From an uncultured Methylophilaceae bacterium (GTDB taxonomy: Bacteria; Pseudomonadota; Gammaproteobacteria; Burkholderiales; Methylophilaceae), in NCBI GenBank assembly GCA_903914945.1, contig CAIWQV010000087.1, positions 1 through 47,989 on the forward strand: DNA of 47,989 nt. Reading direction: 5' to 3'. The notes under the pieces were generated by a model. The model did no database searches and was not told where the DNA came from. It worked only from the letters and a program-made list of their open reading frames with translations. Made by a program: the position numbers and the translations under genes. Positions 1 to 8,912 of the stretch are shown here, one piece after another. How positions within the stretch are numbered: the first letter of the stretch is position 1; every line of letters begins with the position of its first letter.

Positions 1-365
1 ACAGGTACTCTAGAGTTTTGTGCAAATCGGTCGATAATGTCCTGCTCGAATGTTCGGATCATTACAAGATCGCACATACGCGAAATCACTTGGCCTGCAT
101 CCTCTACCGGCTCGCCTCTGCCTAACTGTGAGTCTCTTGTATTTAAATAAATCGCTGAGCCGCCTAATTGCTGAATGCCCGCCTCAAAAGACAGTCGTGT
201 TCTTGTGCTAGCCTTTTCAAAAATCATGACTAGAGTTCTATCAGCAAGAGGCCAGTATTGTTTGTACTCTTTAAATTGTTTTTTAATCCAACTTGCTCTT
301 GCGAAAATATATTCAAACTCATCTCGCTTGAGATCATTAAATCTTAAAAAATGTTTTGTTTTCAT
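1..365 (-). CDS. argF: Ornithine carbamoyltransferase, N-terminal part (runs off the window start)
   Basis: Reverse-strand translation from ATG at 365: MKTKHFLRFNDLKRDEFEYIFARASWIKKQF...LVMIFEKASTRTRLSFEAGIQQLGGSAIYL; contains the STRTR carbamoyl-phosphate motif. Not in the ORF track because it is open at the window edge. Lies just downstream of argD. Confidence 0.93.
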   Translation of the reverse strand, partial: MKTKHFLRFNDLKRDEFEYIFARASWIKKQFKEYKQYWPLADRTLVMIFEKASTRTRLSFEAGIQQLGGSAIYLNTRDSQLGRGEPVEDAGQVISRMCDLVMIRTFEQDIIDRFAQNSRVP

Positions 366-384
366 AAATTCAATTCTACTTACG

Positions 385-1563
385 TTACTTTGCTAAAAAA
401 TTTTTAATCACTTTAGACAATCTTTCTACCAATTCCAACGCTTCTTCTTCTTTGATTATGAGAGGCGGTAAAAGACGAATTACTTTATCTGCTGTCACGT
501 TAATAAGCAGACCTTCATCTAAAGCTAACTTTGTTAATTCGCCGCATGGCTGATCTAATTCTATGCCGACCATGAGACCTAAATTACGAACTGCTTTAAC
601 CTGAGGACATTCTTTTAGTTCTTTTGTAAATGCCTCATTAATCAATGCGCCCATTTTCGATGCATGACTACAAAGTTTATCCTCTTCAATAATTTTAAGC
701 GTTGCATAACCTGCAGCAGTCGCAAGTGGATTGCCTCCAAATGTTGAGCCATGCTTACCTGGCGTAAAGACATGACTTGCTTTCCCTTTCGCAAGACAAG
801 CGCCAATAGGAACACCTGAGCCCAATCCTTTGGCTAGAGTCATAACATCAGGCTTAATAGAAGTATGTTGATGTGCAAACCATTTTCCAGTTCTGCCGAT
901 ACCGCATTGCACTTCATCTAACATTAACAACCAATTATGCTGGTCACAGATTTCTCTTAAACCTTTGAGATAATTTTGAATATTATTTGGAATGTTAATG
1001 CCACCTTCGCCCTGAATTGGCTCCACAAGAATTGCAACTACATTATTTTTTCTTGAAGCAATCTGCTGAATAGCTTCTAAATCATCAAAAGCTACTCGAA
1101 TAAATCCACCTACGAGTGGCTCAAAACCAGCTTGTGTTTTTCGGTTACCCGTTGCGGATAAGGTTGCCATAGTTCGTCCATGAAATGCTTTTTCCATCAC
1201 TATAATTTCTGGCGTATCAATACCATTTTGATGTCCGTAAAGCCTTGCTAATTTGATAGCTGCTTCATTGGCTTCACATCCTGAATTACAGAAAAATACA
1301 TTATCCATATGAGAAATAGCTGTGAGCTTTTCAGCCAATTGTTCTTGTTCAGCAATGTGATAAACATTCGACACATGAATCAGTTTTGATACTTGCTCTT
1401 GAATGGTCTTTACTAATTTCGGATGTGCATGTCCTAGTCCGTTAACAGCAACACCGGATAGAGCATCTAAATACTTTTTACCATCTTTAGCCCACAACCA
1501 TACACCCTCACCTTTTTCAAAGGTCACAGGCTGTCTAGCATAGGTATCCATCATTTTTGACAT
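385..1563 (-). CDS. argD: Acetylornithine/succinylornithine aminotransferase (class III PLP aminotransferase)
   Basis: 392 aa; FCNSGCEANEAAIKLAR, LVEPIQGEGGINIP, LMLDEVQCGIGRTGKWFAHQ and TLAKGLGSGVPIGA motifs; adjacent to argF. Confidence 0.93.
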   Translation of the reverse strand: MSKMMDTYARQPVTFEKGEGVWLWAKDGKKYLDALSGVAVNGLGHAHPKLVKTIQEQVSKLIHVSNVYHIAEQEQLAEKLTAISHMDNVFFCNSGCEANEAAIKLARLYGHQNGIDTPEIIVMEKAFHGRTMATLSATGNRKTQAGFEPLVGGFIRVAFDDLEAIQQIASRKNNVVAILVEPIQGEGGINIPNNIQNYLKGLREICDQHNWLLMLDEVQCGIGRTGKWFAHQHTSIKPDVMTLAKGLGSGVPIGACLAKGKASHVFTPGKHGSTFGGNPLATAAGYATLKIIEEDKLCSHASKMGALINEAFTKELKECPQVKAVRNLGLMVGIELDQPCGELTKLALDEGLLINVTADKVIRLLPPLIIKEEEALELVERLSKVIKNFLAK

Positions 1564-1587
1564 ACAATTTTCCGTACTTATAAATAC

Positions 1588-1611
1588 AAACGGAGGCTTA
1601 AGCCTCCGTTT
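1588..1611 (-). terminator. Perfect 24-bp palindrome, probable (bidirectional) intrinsic terminator of the upstream membrane-protein unit
   Basis: AAACGGAGGCTTAAGCCTCCGTTT is self-complementary, followed on the minus strand by TTTGTATTTAT; lies between the 1630..2121 stop and the argD start. Confidence 0.7.
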
Positions 1612-1629
1612 ATTTCAGCTTAAATTAAA

Positions 1630-2121
1630 TTAAAGACCGATTAATGCGCGATGACTCAATCCATTTGCCATAAAGAAAAGCATTGGGAGTGAAAGCATTA
1701 AGTTGGTTCTTGATGCAAGAAAAGCAACTCTGCGTGCTTTAGCTTTTTCATCATCTGATGCTTGAACCATACCTAAAATCTTTTGTTGGTTTGGCCAAAT
1801 CAAGACCCAAACATTAAATAACATAATAGTGCCTAACCAAGCGCCAATACCAATACCTTCGTATCCGGCTTGAAAGGTAAACGCGCTAATGAAGCCTTCT
1901 TGAAGGAGTGCAGCACCTGCTAACCAGGTCGCGACAGCAGCCCATCTAAACCATAATAGCGCTCTAGGTGCTACATGTTTTGAAATGCCAGCTGCAGAAC
2001 CATCTGCTGCTGCATCTTTCATTGCAGGAATCTGCACTAAATTAAAGTAATAAAGTAAACCAATCCATGTGATACCAGCCACAATGTGAAGCCATCTAGC
2101 AAGTCCAGGTATAAATTCCAT
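1630..2121 (-). CDS. PuuD-like (DUF989-type) integral membrane protein, short form without a cytochrome c domain
   Basis: 163 aa, about 4 TM segments; LARWLHIVAGITWIGLLYYFNLVQIPAM resembles the urate hydroxylase PuuD membrane domain. Assigned by recollection of the family. Confidence 0.6.
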   Translation of the reverse strand: MEFIPGLARWLHIVAGITWIGLLYYFNLVQIPAMKDAAADGSAAGISKHVAPRALLWFRWAAVATWLAGAALLQEGFISAFTFQAGYEGIGIGAWLGTIMLFNVWVLIWPNQQKILGMVQASDDEKAKARRVAFLASRTNLMLSLPMLFFMANGLSHRALIGL

Positions 2122-2133
2122 TATTTATAACTC

Positions 2134-2229
2134 CTACAAAATAAAGTTTTTAAGAAAAACGTAAAGTACTAATGTTAGAACCAAGCCTGAAATGATTGTT
2201 CCTAGGATTGAATCAAGTGGATTTTTCAT
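2134..2229 (-). CDS. 31-aa single-TM microprotein MKNPLDSILGTIISGLVLTLVLYVFLKNFIL
   Basis: ATG at 2229, stop TAG (cta at 2134-2136); strong Shine-Dalgarno GAGGAG upstream on the minus strand (tttagaggagtttttagATG); immediately upstream of the PuuD-like gene in the same direction. Below the ORF track size cutoff. Confidence 0.55.
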   Translation of the reverse strand: MKNPLDSILGTIISGLVLTLVLYVFLKNFIL

Positions 2230-2401
2230 CTAAAAACTCCTCTAAAAAAATGCGTAAATATTCAAAGGTTGAGAGTAGCTCAAATAGCTGATTTAAGCAA
2301 GATAGCGGGCCTAAAAGGTAAATTAAGTTTGCAAAAAAACCGATTTAAGGCAAAATTGCCCTAGATTTTAAAAAACATTTCCCAATAGTAAATAATCGCG
2401 T

Positions 2402-3520
2402 ATGTTGACACTCAAGTCAGTTCCTTCCCAAGCTAAAATTTTCAGTCAGCTACCTGTTCATAGCTACATAGATCCTCATATTTTCGAGATAGAAAAAAAG
2501 ACTATTTTTTCTAAATACCCGAAGTATCTAGGGCATCGTTTAATGGTGCCTCAGCACGGCAACTACCAAGTTTTAGATGCTTTAGATAAGTCTGCTATCT
2601 TATTGAATAATAATGGAAAAATAAATGTGATGAGTAATATTTGCCGTCATAGGCAAGCGGTTATGCTTGAAAATCAAGGCTCAACTTCGCATATTGTGTG
2701 TCCACTCCATCGATGGACTTACGGTTTAGATGGCAAGCTAGAGGGAGCCCCTTATTTTAAAGAGAATCCCTGTTTAAATTTGGAAACATTTCAAACAGAA
2801 GAAATACACGATCTCATTTTTAAGCAAATACATAAGCCATCAGCAATAAATATCAAAGATGCTATGGAATTTAAGCAATTAAGCAACTTGCTAAATTTTG
2901 ACAATTACAAATTACATAGCATCAAAATTGATCACTATGATTTCAATTGGAAAACATTTATTGAAGTTTATCTCGAGGACTATCATGTATGGGCATTTCA
3001 TCCAGGCCTTAATAATATTGTCGATTGCGACAATTTAACATGGGAATTTAAATCTTTTTCATCTATACAAAAAGTGCCTTTTAGAGAAAAAAATCATTCT
3101 CAAAGTTCAGAGATTTATGATGTATGGAAATCAAAAATCAATGCAAATAGTGTTGATGCAAAACCTGCATTTGGAGCTATTTGGCTTACGATCTACCCTT
3201 TCTTTATGGTTGAATGGTATCCCAATGTCATTGTAGTTTCTCACCTGATTCCAGATGATGTAGATCATTGCAGAAATATTATTGAATTTTATTACCCTGA
3301 AGAAACGATTCTTTTTGATCAAGATTACATTGCGGCTCAACAAGCTGCATATAACGAAACAGCTATTGAAGATAAAATTATTTGCGAAAAAATGCACGAA
3401 GGACGGCGATTGCTATTTAAAAATAAACAAGAAGATATGGGGCCATATCATGAGCCATTAGAAGATGGTTTAAAACATTTTCATGAATGGTATCAAACAG
3501 AAATGACTAACCATCTATGA
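2402..3520 (+). CDS. Rieske 2Fe-2S aromatic ring-hydroxylating oxygenase alpha-subunit family protein
   Basis: 372 aa; Rieske motif CRHRQA...CPLHRW; mononuclear iron-site motif NWKTFIEVYLEDYHVWAFHP. Confidence 0.85.
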   Translation: MLTLKSVPSQAKIFSQLPVHSYIDPHIFEIEKKTIFSKYPKYLGHRLMVPQHGNYQVLDALDKSAILLNNNGKINVMSNICRHRQAVMLENQGSTSHIVCPLHRWTYGLDGKLEGAPYFKENPCLNLETFQTEEIHDLIFKQIHKPSAINIKDAMEFKQLSNLLNFDNYKLHSIKIDHYDFNWKTFIEVYLEDYHVWAFHPGLNNIVDCDNLTWEFKSFSSIQKVPFREKNHSQSSEIYDVWKSKINANSVDAKPAFGAIWLTIYPFFMVEWYPNVIVVSHLIPDDVDHCRNIIEFYYPEETILFDQDYIAAQQAAYNETAIEDKIICEKMHEGRRLLFKNKQEDMGPYHEPLEDGLKHFHEWYQTEMTNHL

Positions 3521-4380
3521 CAGATCAAAAAAAAGGGATGTTATGGATCATCGTAGCCACCTTCTTTTTTTCGCTCATGGGTTCCTTTGTTAAACTTGGT
3601 GCTACCCATTTTTCTAGCATAGAGCTTGTGTTTTACCGCTCATTCATCAGCCTGCTCTTTCTTTTGATTTATATTGTGGCTAGCCGAAAAGAAATCAAAA
3701 CGCCCCATCTTAGAAAACAAATCGATCGTGGCGTCGTAGGATTCTTGTCTTTAGCTTTTTTCTTTTATGCGATAGCTCATCTCAACTTAGGTTCTGCCAT
3801 GACGCTAAATTACACATCACCTATTTTTCTTGGATTTTTCCTACCTTTTATTTCCCACCAAAAAATAAAAAAATCTATTTTTCTATGTACCATTATTGGA
3901 TTTATTGGCGCCCTTCTGATCTTAGATCCTCATGGAGAATGGCAAAGTTGGTTTGCAGGCTTAGTAGGCTTAGTATCAGGCATCGGTGCAGCGTTGGCTT
4001 ACATTCACGTCATACAATTAGGCAAACTAAACGAGCCTGATTGGCGAACTGTTTTTTATTTTACGCTCGTCTCTACAATTGCTTCCGGCTTATGGATTGG
4101 TTTTACTAACCACCAAAAACTTACATTGAATGATATTTGGATATTAATACCCCTTGGCTTATCAGCAACTATTGCTCAAATTGCTATGACAAGGGCATAT
4201 AGGCTTGGTAACACTCTTACAATAGGAGCTCTATCTTATTTAACTATAGTTTTTTCGAGTCTCATCAGTCTTATGTATTTTAATGAAACGATGAGAATGG
4301 AAGATATCATTGGTGCTCTGATGATTATTTTAAGCGGTGCTATCGCATCAAACATTAGCTTAAAATCAAGGGTCAATTAA
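3517..4380 (+). CDS. EamA/DMT-superfamily transporter
   Basis: 287 aa, about 10 TM segments, DMT-type repeats (ALAYIHVIQLGKL, MTRAYRLGN); ATGA overlap with the Rieske gene. Confidence 0.83.
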   Translation: MTDQKKGMLWIIVATFFFSLMGSFVKLGATHFSSIELVFYRSFISLLFLLIYIVASRKEIKTPHLRKQIDRGVVGFLSLAFFFYAIAHLNLGSAMTLNYTSPIFLGFFLPFISHQKIKKSIFLCTIIGFIGALLILDPHGEWQSWFAGLVGLVSGIGAALAYIHVIQLGKLNEPDWRTVFYFTLVSTIASGLWIGFTNHQKLTLNDIWILIPLGLSATIAQIAMTRAYRLGNTLTIGALSYLTIVFSSLISLMYFNETMRMEDIIGALMIILSGAIASNISLKSRVN

Positions 4381-5004
4381 GCCACAGCGAATTGCTATTA
4401 ACGCTATCTCTGCTGAATTATTTGCATTTAATTTCTGTTTGATATTATATAAGTGAGTTCCTACTGTTCTAGGGCTAAGACATAAGGTATCTGCAATGTC
4501 GTTTGTACTTTTACCTTTAGCTAAAGCGATAAACACTTCAAACTCTCGATCTGAGAGAATTTCAACAGGATTGGTTTCGCCTGACAATTGCGTAATGGCC
4601 ATCTGTTGAGCAATATTAGGTTCCAGATATCGCTTACCTTGATGAATAGATTTAATGGCTTTAATCAATTCTTCCGCAGCACTTCGCTTTGTCAAATAGC
4701 CCATTGCTCCTGCATTAAGAACACGTTTAGGATGAACCGAATCTTCATGTGCAGACAAAACGAGTATTTTAGTATTTTTATCTTTCGCTATAATGCGATC
4801 AATAGCTTCAAGGCCGCCGATGCCTGGCATTGTAATATCCATCACAATAATATCAGGTTTGAGTTCTTGAAATAACTTTACTGCTATTTCTCCGCTTTCT
4901 GCTTCACCAATAACTTTAATACCTTCTTCAGCCTCGATTAACATCTTAAAACCCATGCGCACAACAGCATGATCATCTACGAGTAATATTGTAATTTGGC
5001 TCAA
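4366..5004 (-). CDS. NarL/FixJ-family (LuxR-type) response regulator
   Basis: 212 aa; receiver domain LLVDDHAVVRMGFK...DIIVMDITMPGIGG; C-terminal LuxR HTH ILSDREFEVFIALAKGKSTNDIADTLCLSPRTVGTHLYNIKQKL. Confidence 0.9.
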   Translation of the reverse strand: MSQITILLVDDHAVVRMGFKMLIEAEEGIKVIGEAESGEIAVKLFQELKPDIIVMDITMPGIGGLEAIDRIIAKDKNTKILVLSAHEDSVHPKRVLNAGAMGYLTKRSAAEELIKAIKSIHQGKRYLEPNIAQQMAITQLSGETNPVEILSDREFEVFIALAKGKSTNDIADTLCLSPRTVGTHLYNIKQKLNANNSAEIALIAIRCGLIDP

Positions 5005-6725
5005 TCTTTATCCTTTTTAAATGGTACAGAAATGAGAATCTGCGTACCCTGATTTTTTTTAGAAATTAATTCAAATGTACCATTCAAAGATTGAATGCGT
5101 TCTTGCATTCCTAAAATACCAAAGTTTTTTGTTTGATCCACTTTTTTAAGATCCATACCTTTTCCATCATCGTTAAAATTTAATTCCAAATAACCTTTTT
5201 TAGTCAGCACTAAATTGATGTCAACTTCTTTAGCGTCGGCGTGCTTAAGCACATTATTCATAGCCTCTTGAATAATTCGATAAATATTAATATTTAAAGT
5301 TTCATTTAAATGATCGATATTGCCTTTAATTAATAATTTAATTTTTAAATGCTGATACTGCTTTTGCCAAGTGTGCACAGTATCTTTAAGTGTTTCTGCT
5401 AATCCTAAATTATCAAGCGAACTCGGTCTTAATTGTCTAATAATGCTATGCATGCCATCATAAATTTGATTTGCGGCTGAAATCACAGAATCAGCATTCT
5501 TTTCAATTTCAGGTGATACTTTTTTGGCTTTATTCGAAATATTTGATGCAAAAATCTTAATAGCTGAGACATACTGACCTAATTCATCATGAAGCTCTCT
5601 CGCCAAACTTCTTCTCTCATCCTCAATATGACTTTGAATTAACTTTGTAAACTTTCTGTTTTCTTCAAGCTTAAGTTTTGATTCCTCTGCAATTTTTTTC
5701 TCGCTAATATCTCTCATGCTACAGATATCGCCAATGATTTCATTATTGATAGGATCTATAAGAGGAGAAAACGATATGGCGACATCTACCACTTCACCAT
5801 TTTTTTTAACTCGCTGAGTTTCTATATTGTGAATATTTTTTCCTCTATGAGCTGATTCGAAATTTTTTCTTAATTCATTTTCGTTAGCTTTGGATGTAAG
5901 AACGTAAGCTGATTTGCCTAATATTTCTTTCGAGGAATACCCAAATATTTTTTCAGCAGATGCATTCCAAAAGGATATTTTAGATTGTAGGTCATGAATA
6001 ATAATAGCGTCTGCAGTTTGCTGAGCAATCAACGCTAACCTTTGATTTTCGCGAATTTTAGATTGGAGTGAATCGCCCATTCGGTTAAAGTTTGCAGCTA
6101 TAGATGCAAATTCAGGCAAATTAAAGTTAGGTAATCTTGCTGAGAAATCTCCTTCACCCATCTTATTAATTGCTTCAACCATGGGTTCGAGGGGTCTTAA
6201 CCAAAAACCCAGCATCCAATTCACAACAATATTTAACAATATGAAAAATATGAGAACGATCCAAAATAAATGATGCATTTTTGACCAGGACTCTTTGATC
6301 GCCCCTGACGGGTTTGTTTTAACAACCAGTTTCCCAAATCGTATCATTCTCGTATTGATCTCTTCTTTGGGTGTTAGCGAATTTATAAACCATTTTGGTG
6401 GAGGCAGATCATCTGAACGGTATTTCGAGGGGGGGGAATTATAAAGAAGTTCGCCTTGCAGATTAAATAAATAAATATCACTACTTCTCACATGGCCTAA
6501 TTCCTCTAGGAATTTCTTCAACACATCATGGGTATATCCCCATTCTGGGTTTTGAGAAGAGCTAATAATGACCGTATCTAGCAACTGCATAGTTACCCGA
6601 TTGGCTGACTCAACCCCTTCTTGAATAGATTCTTTTGACCCCTTCATAATGGTGTAACCCATCGAAACAAAGAAGATCAACAAAATAACTGTAATTAAAA
6701 GATTTAATCTAACTCTTAAGTTCAT
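5001..6725 (-). CDS. Membrane histidine kinase with periplasmic loop, HAMP, PAS and HisKA_3/HATPase domains
   Basis: 574 aa; two TM segments; PAS region DAIIIHDLQSKISFWNASAEKIFGY; HisKA_3 RRSLARELHDELGQYVSAIK; HATPase NVLKHADAKEVDI...DDGKGM; overlaps the response regulator by 4 nt. Confidence 0.9.
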   Translation of the reverse strand: MNLRVRLNLLITVILLIFFVSMGYTIMKGSKESIQEGVESANRVTMQLLDTVIISSSQNPEWGYTHDVLKKFLEELGHVRSSDIYLFNLQGELLYNSPPSKYRSDDLPPPKWFINSLTPKEEINTRMIRFGKLVVKTNPSGAIKESWSKMHHLFWIVLIFFILLNIVVNWMLGFWLRPLEPMVEAINKMGEGDFSARLPNFNLPEFASIAANFNRMGDSLQSKIRENQRLALIAQQTADAIIIHDLQSKISFWNASAEKIFGYSSKEILGKSAYVLTSKANENELRKNFESAHRGKNIHNIETQRVKKNGEVVDVAISFSPLIDPINNEIIGDICSMRDISEKKIAEESKLKLEENRKFTKLIQSHIEDERRSLARELHDELGQYVSAIKIFASNISNKAKKVSPEIEKNADSVISAANQIYDGMHSIIRQLRPSSLDNLGLAETLKDTVHTWQKQYQHLKIKLLIKGNIDHLNETLNINIYRIIQEAMNNVLKHADAKEVDINLVLTKKGYLELNFNDDGKGMDLKKVDQTKNFGILGMQERIQSLNGTFELISKKNQGTQILISVPFKKDKD

Positions 6726-6891
6726 TATGTAAAGATATTAATCATGGTGATGGATGACTTTTACCACACATAAAGGTCCGCTCACAAGCGTTAAATAATG
6801 AAAATAATTTAAGAGTATTTTTTCGCTTTACATAAAATAAATTACTACTAATAATTAGGTTTAGTTATTAAGTTGGATTTAGGTTAAGCGT

Positions 6892-8868
6892 ATGGGTATC
6901 GAATCAGTCCTAAACGAACATAGAATATTTCATCCCACTCAAGCATTTATAGATCGTGCCAATATATCTGGTATGGCAGCGTACGAAAAACTTTGTGCTG
7001 CTGCAAACGAAAATTATGAAAAATTCTGGGCTGATCTTGCTCGCGAGTTAATTGTATGGAAAAAACCATTCACTAAAACATTAAATGACTCGAATGCACC
7101 GTTCTATAAATGGTTCGAAGATGGTGAATTGAACGTCTCATATAACTGTCTTGATAAGCATCTAAATACTCAACCTAATAAAATTGCTATTATTTTTGAA
7201 GCTGATAATGGCGAAGTATCTCAAGTAACTTACAAAGAACTATATGAACAAGTTTGTCAGTTTGCCAATGGCCTAAAAACATTTAATTTAAATATCGGCG
7301 ATAGAGTTGTCATTTACTTACCTATGGGTATTGAAGCACTTGTGGCAATGTTAGCTTGCTCAAGAATTGGGCTAACTCATTCTGTCGTGTTTGGAGGATT
7401 CTCCGCAAAAAGTATCCAGGAACGTATTAAAGATGCTAAAGCAAAACTTGTTATCACATCAGATATTCAATATCGAGGTGGTAAAACATTACCCCTAAAA
7501 GCTACTGTCGATGAGGCGCTTAATCTAGGTGGTTGTGAGTCTATTATTAATGCCGTAATACTTAAAAAATCGAAGGATACGGTCGCATTAAAATCTAAAG
7601 AAACTTGGTGGCATGACTTAATTAAAAACCAATCTACTGATTGTGATCCGGTTTATGTGAATGCTGAACATCCTTTATTTCTGCTCTATACCTCAGGCTC
7701 TACAGGAACTCCAAAAGGAGTTCAACATTCATCCGCAGGCTATCTTCTTCATGCGATGAATACGATGAGATGGACATTTGATATTAAAGATGATGATGTT
7801 TACTGGTGCACAGCTGATGTAGGATGGATTACAGGACATACCTATGTCGTATATGGTCCGCTTGCAATGGGGGCGACACAACTTATATATGAAGGTATCC
7901 CGACCTACCCTCATGCAGGGCGGTTTTGGCAAATGATTGAAAAGCATCATGTCAGTATTTTTTATACTGCACCTACAGCAATTCGATCGCTGATAAAAGC
8001 ATCTGAATTAAACCAAGAATCTAATCCAGACGCTTATGATTTATCTAGCCTTCGACTTCTAGGTTCTGTAGGAGAACCTATAAATCCTGAGGCATGGATG
8101 TGGTATTACGAAAAAATTGGACATCATCGTTGCCCCATTGTAGATACATTTTGGCAAACGGAAACAGGTGGTCATGTCATTACGCCTTTACCAGGAGTTA
8201 CTCCATTAGTTCCAGGCTCATGCACACTTCCTTTCCCTGGTATAGATGCAGCCATCGTTGACGAAGCAGGTAATGAAGTCCCTTGGGGCACCGGCGGATT
8301 ATTGGTTATTAAAAAGCCTTGGCCTTCTATGATTAGAACCATTTGGGGTGACCCCGAACGCTATAAAAAAAGCTACTATCCTGAGGAATTAGGCGGAAAA
8401 GTATATCTGGCTGGTGATGGCGCTATCAGGGATAAGTCAACGGGCTACTTTACAATCATGGGGCGTATCGATGACGTATTAAGTGTCTCAGGCCACCGCT
8501 TAGGTACCATGGAAATCGAATCATCATTGGTTTCAAACCCGCTAGTTGCAGAGGCTGCAGTCGTAGGAAAACCCCATGAAATTAAAGGTGAGTCAATCGT
8601 AGCTTATGTCGTACTTAAAGGTAAAAGACCTGAAGGGGATGAAGCTAAAGCAATTGTAAGTCAATTAAGGGACTGGGTAGCTAAAGAGATAGGCCCGATT
8701 GCTAAGCCTGATGACATCCGATTTGGAGACAATCTGCCCAAGACACGCTCAGGTAAAATCATGCGAAGACTTTTACGCTCCCTTGCCAAAGGAGAAGAGA
8801 TCACTTCTGATATTTCAACCCTTGATAACCCATCTATTCTTGAACAACTAAAACAAACTATTCAATAA
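6892..8868 (+). CDS. acs: Acetyl-CoA synthetase
   Basis: 658 aa; [55 protein letters not shown] and C-terminal [14 protein letters not shown] (conserved acylatable lysine). Confidence 0.93.
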   Translation: MGIESVLNEHRIFHPTQAFIDRANISGMAAYEKLCAAANENYEKFWADLARELIVWKKPFTKTLNDSNAPFYKWFEDGELNVSYNCLDKHLNTQPNKIAIIFEADNGEVSQVTYKELYEQVCQFANGLKTFNLNIGDRVVIYLPMGIEALVAMLACSRIGLTHSVVFGGFSAKSIQERIKDAKAKLVITSDIQYRGGKTLPLKATVDEALNLGGCESIINAVILKKSKDTVALKSKETWWHDLIKNQSTDCDPVYVNAEHPLFLLYTSGSTGTPKGVQHSSAGYLLHAMNTMRWTFDIKDDDVYWCTADVGWITGHTYVVYGPLAMGATQLIYEGIPTYPHAGRFWQMIEKHHVSIFYTAPTAIRSLIKASELNQESNPDAYDLSSLRLLGSVGEPINPEAWMWYYEKIGHHRCPIVDTFWQTETGGHVITPLPGVTPLVPGSCTLPFPGIDAAIVDEAGNEVPWGTGGLLVIKKPWPSMIRTIWGDPERYKKSYYPEELGGKVYLAGDGAIRDKSTGYFTIMGRIDDVLSVSGHRLGTMEIESSLVSNPLVAEAAVVGKPHEIKGESIVAYVVLKGKRPEGDEAKAIVSQLRDWVAKEIGPIAKPDDIRFGDNLPKTRSGKIMRRLLRSLAKGEEITSDISTLDNPSILEQLKQTIQ

Positions 8869-8912
8869 TTTAAAGTAAAATAGCGTAAGCGGTTTAAGTT
8901 TAAGAAAGACCC

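Noticed and set aside
175-396. 73-aa + strand ORF at the window start
   Set aside because: Antisense to the clearly recognisable argF coding sequence; no homology features.
2349-2360. GGCAAAATTGCC short inverted repeat upstream of the Rieske gene
   Set aside because: Only a 5-bp arm with a 2-nt centre; too likely by chance in AT-rich DNA to call an operator.
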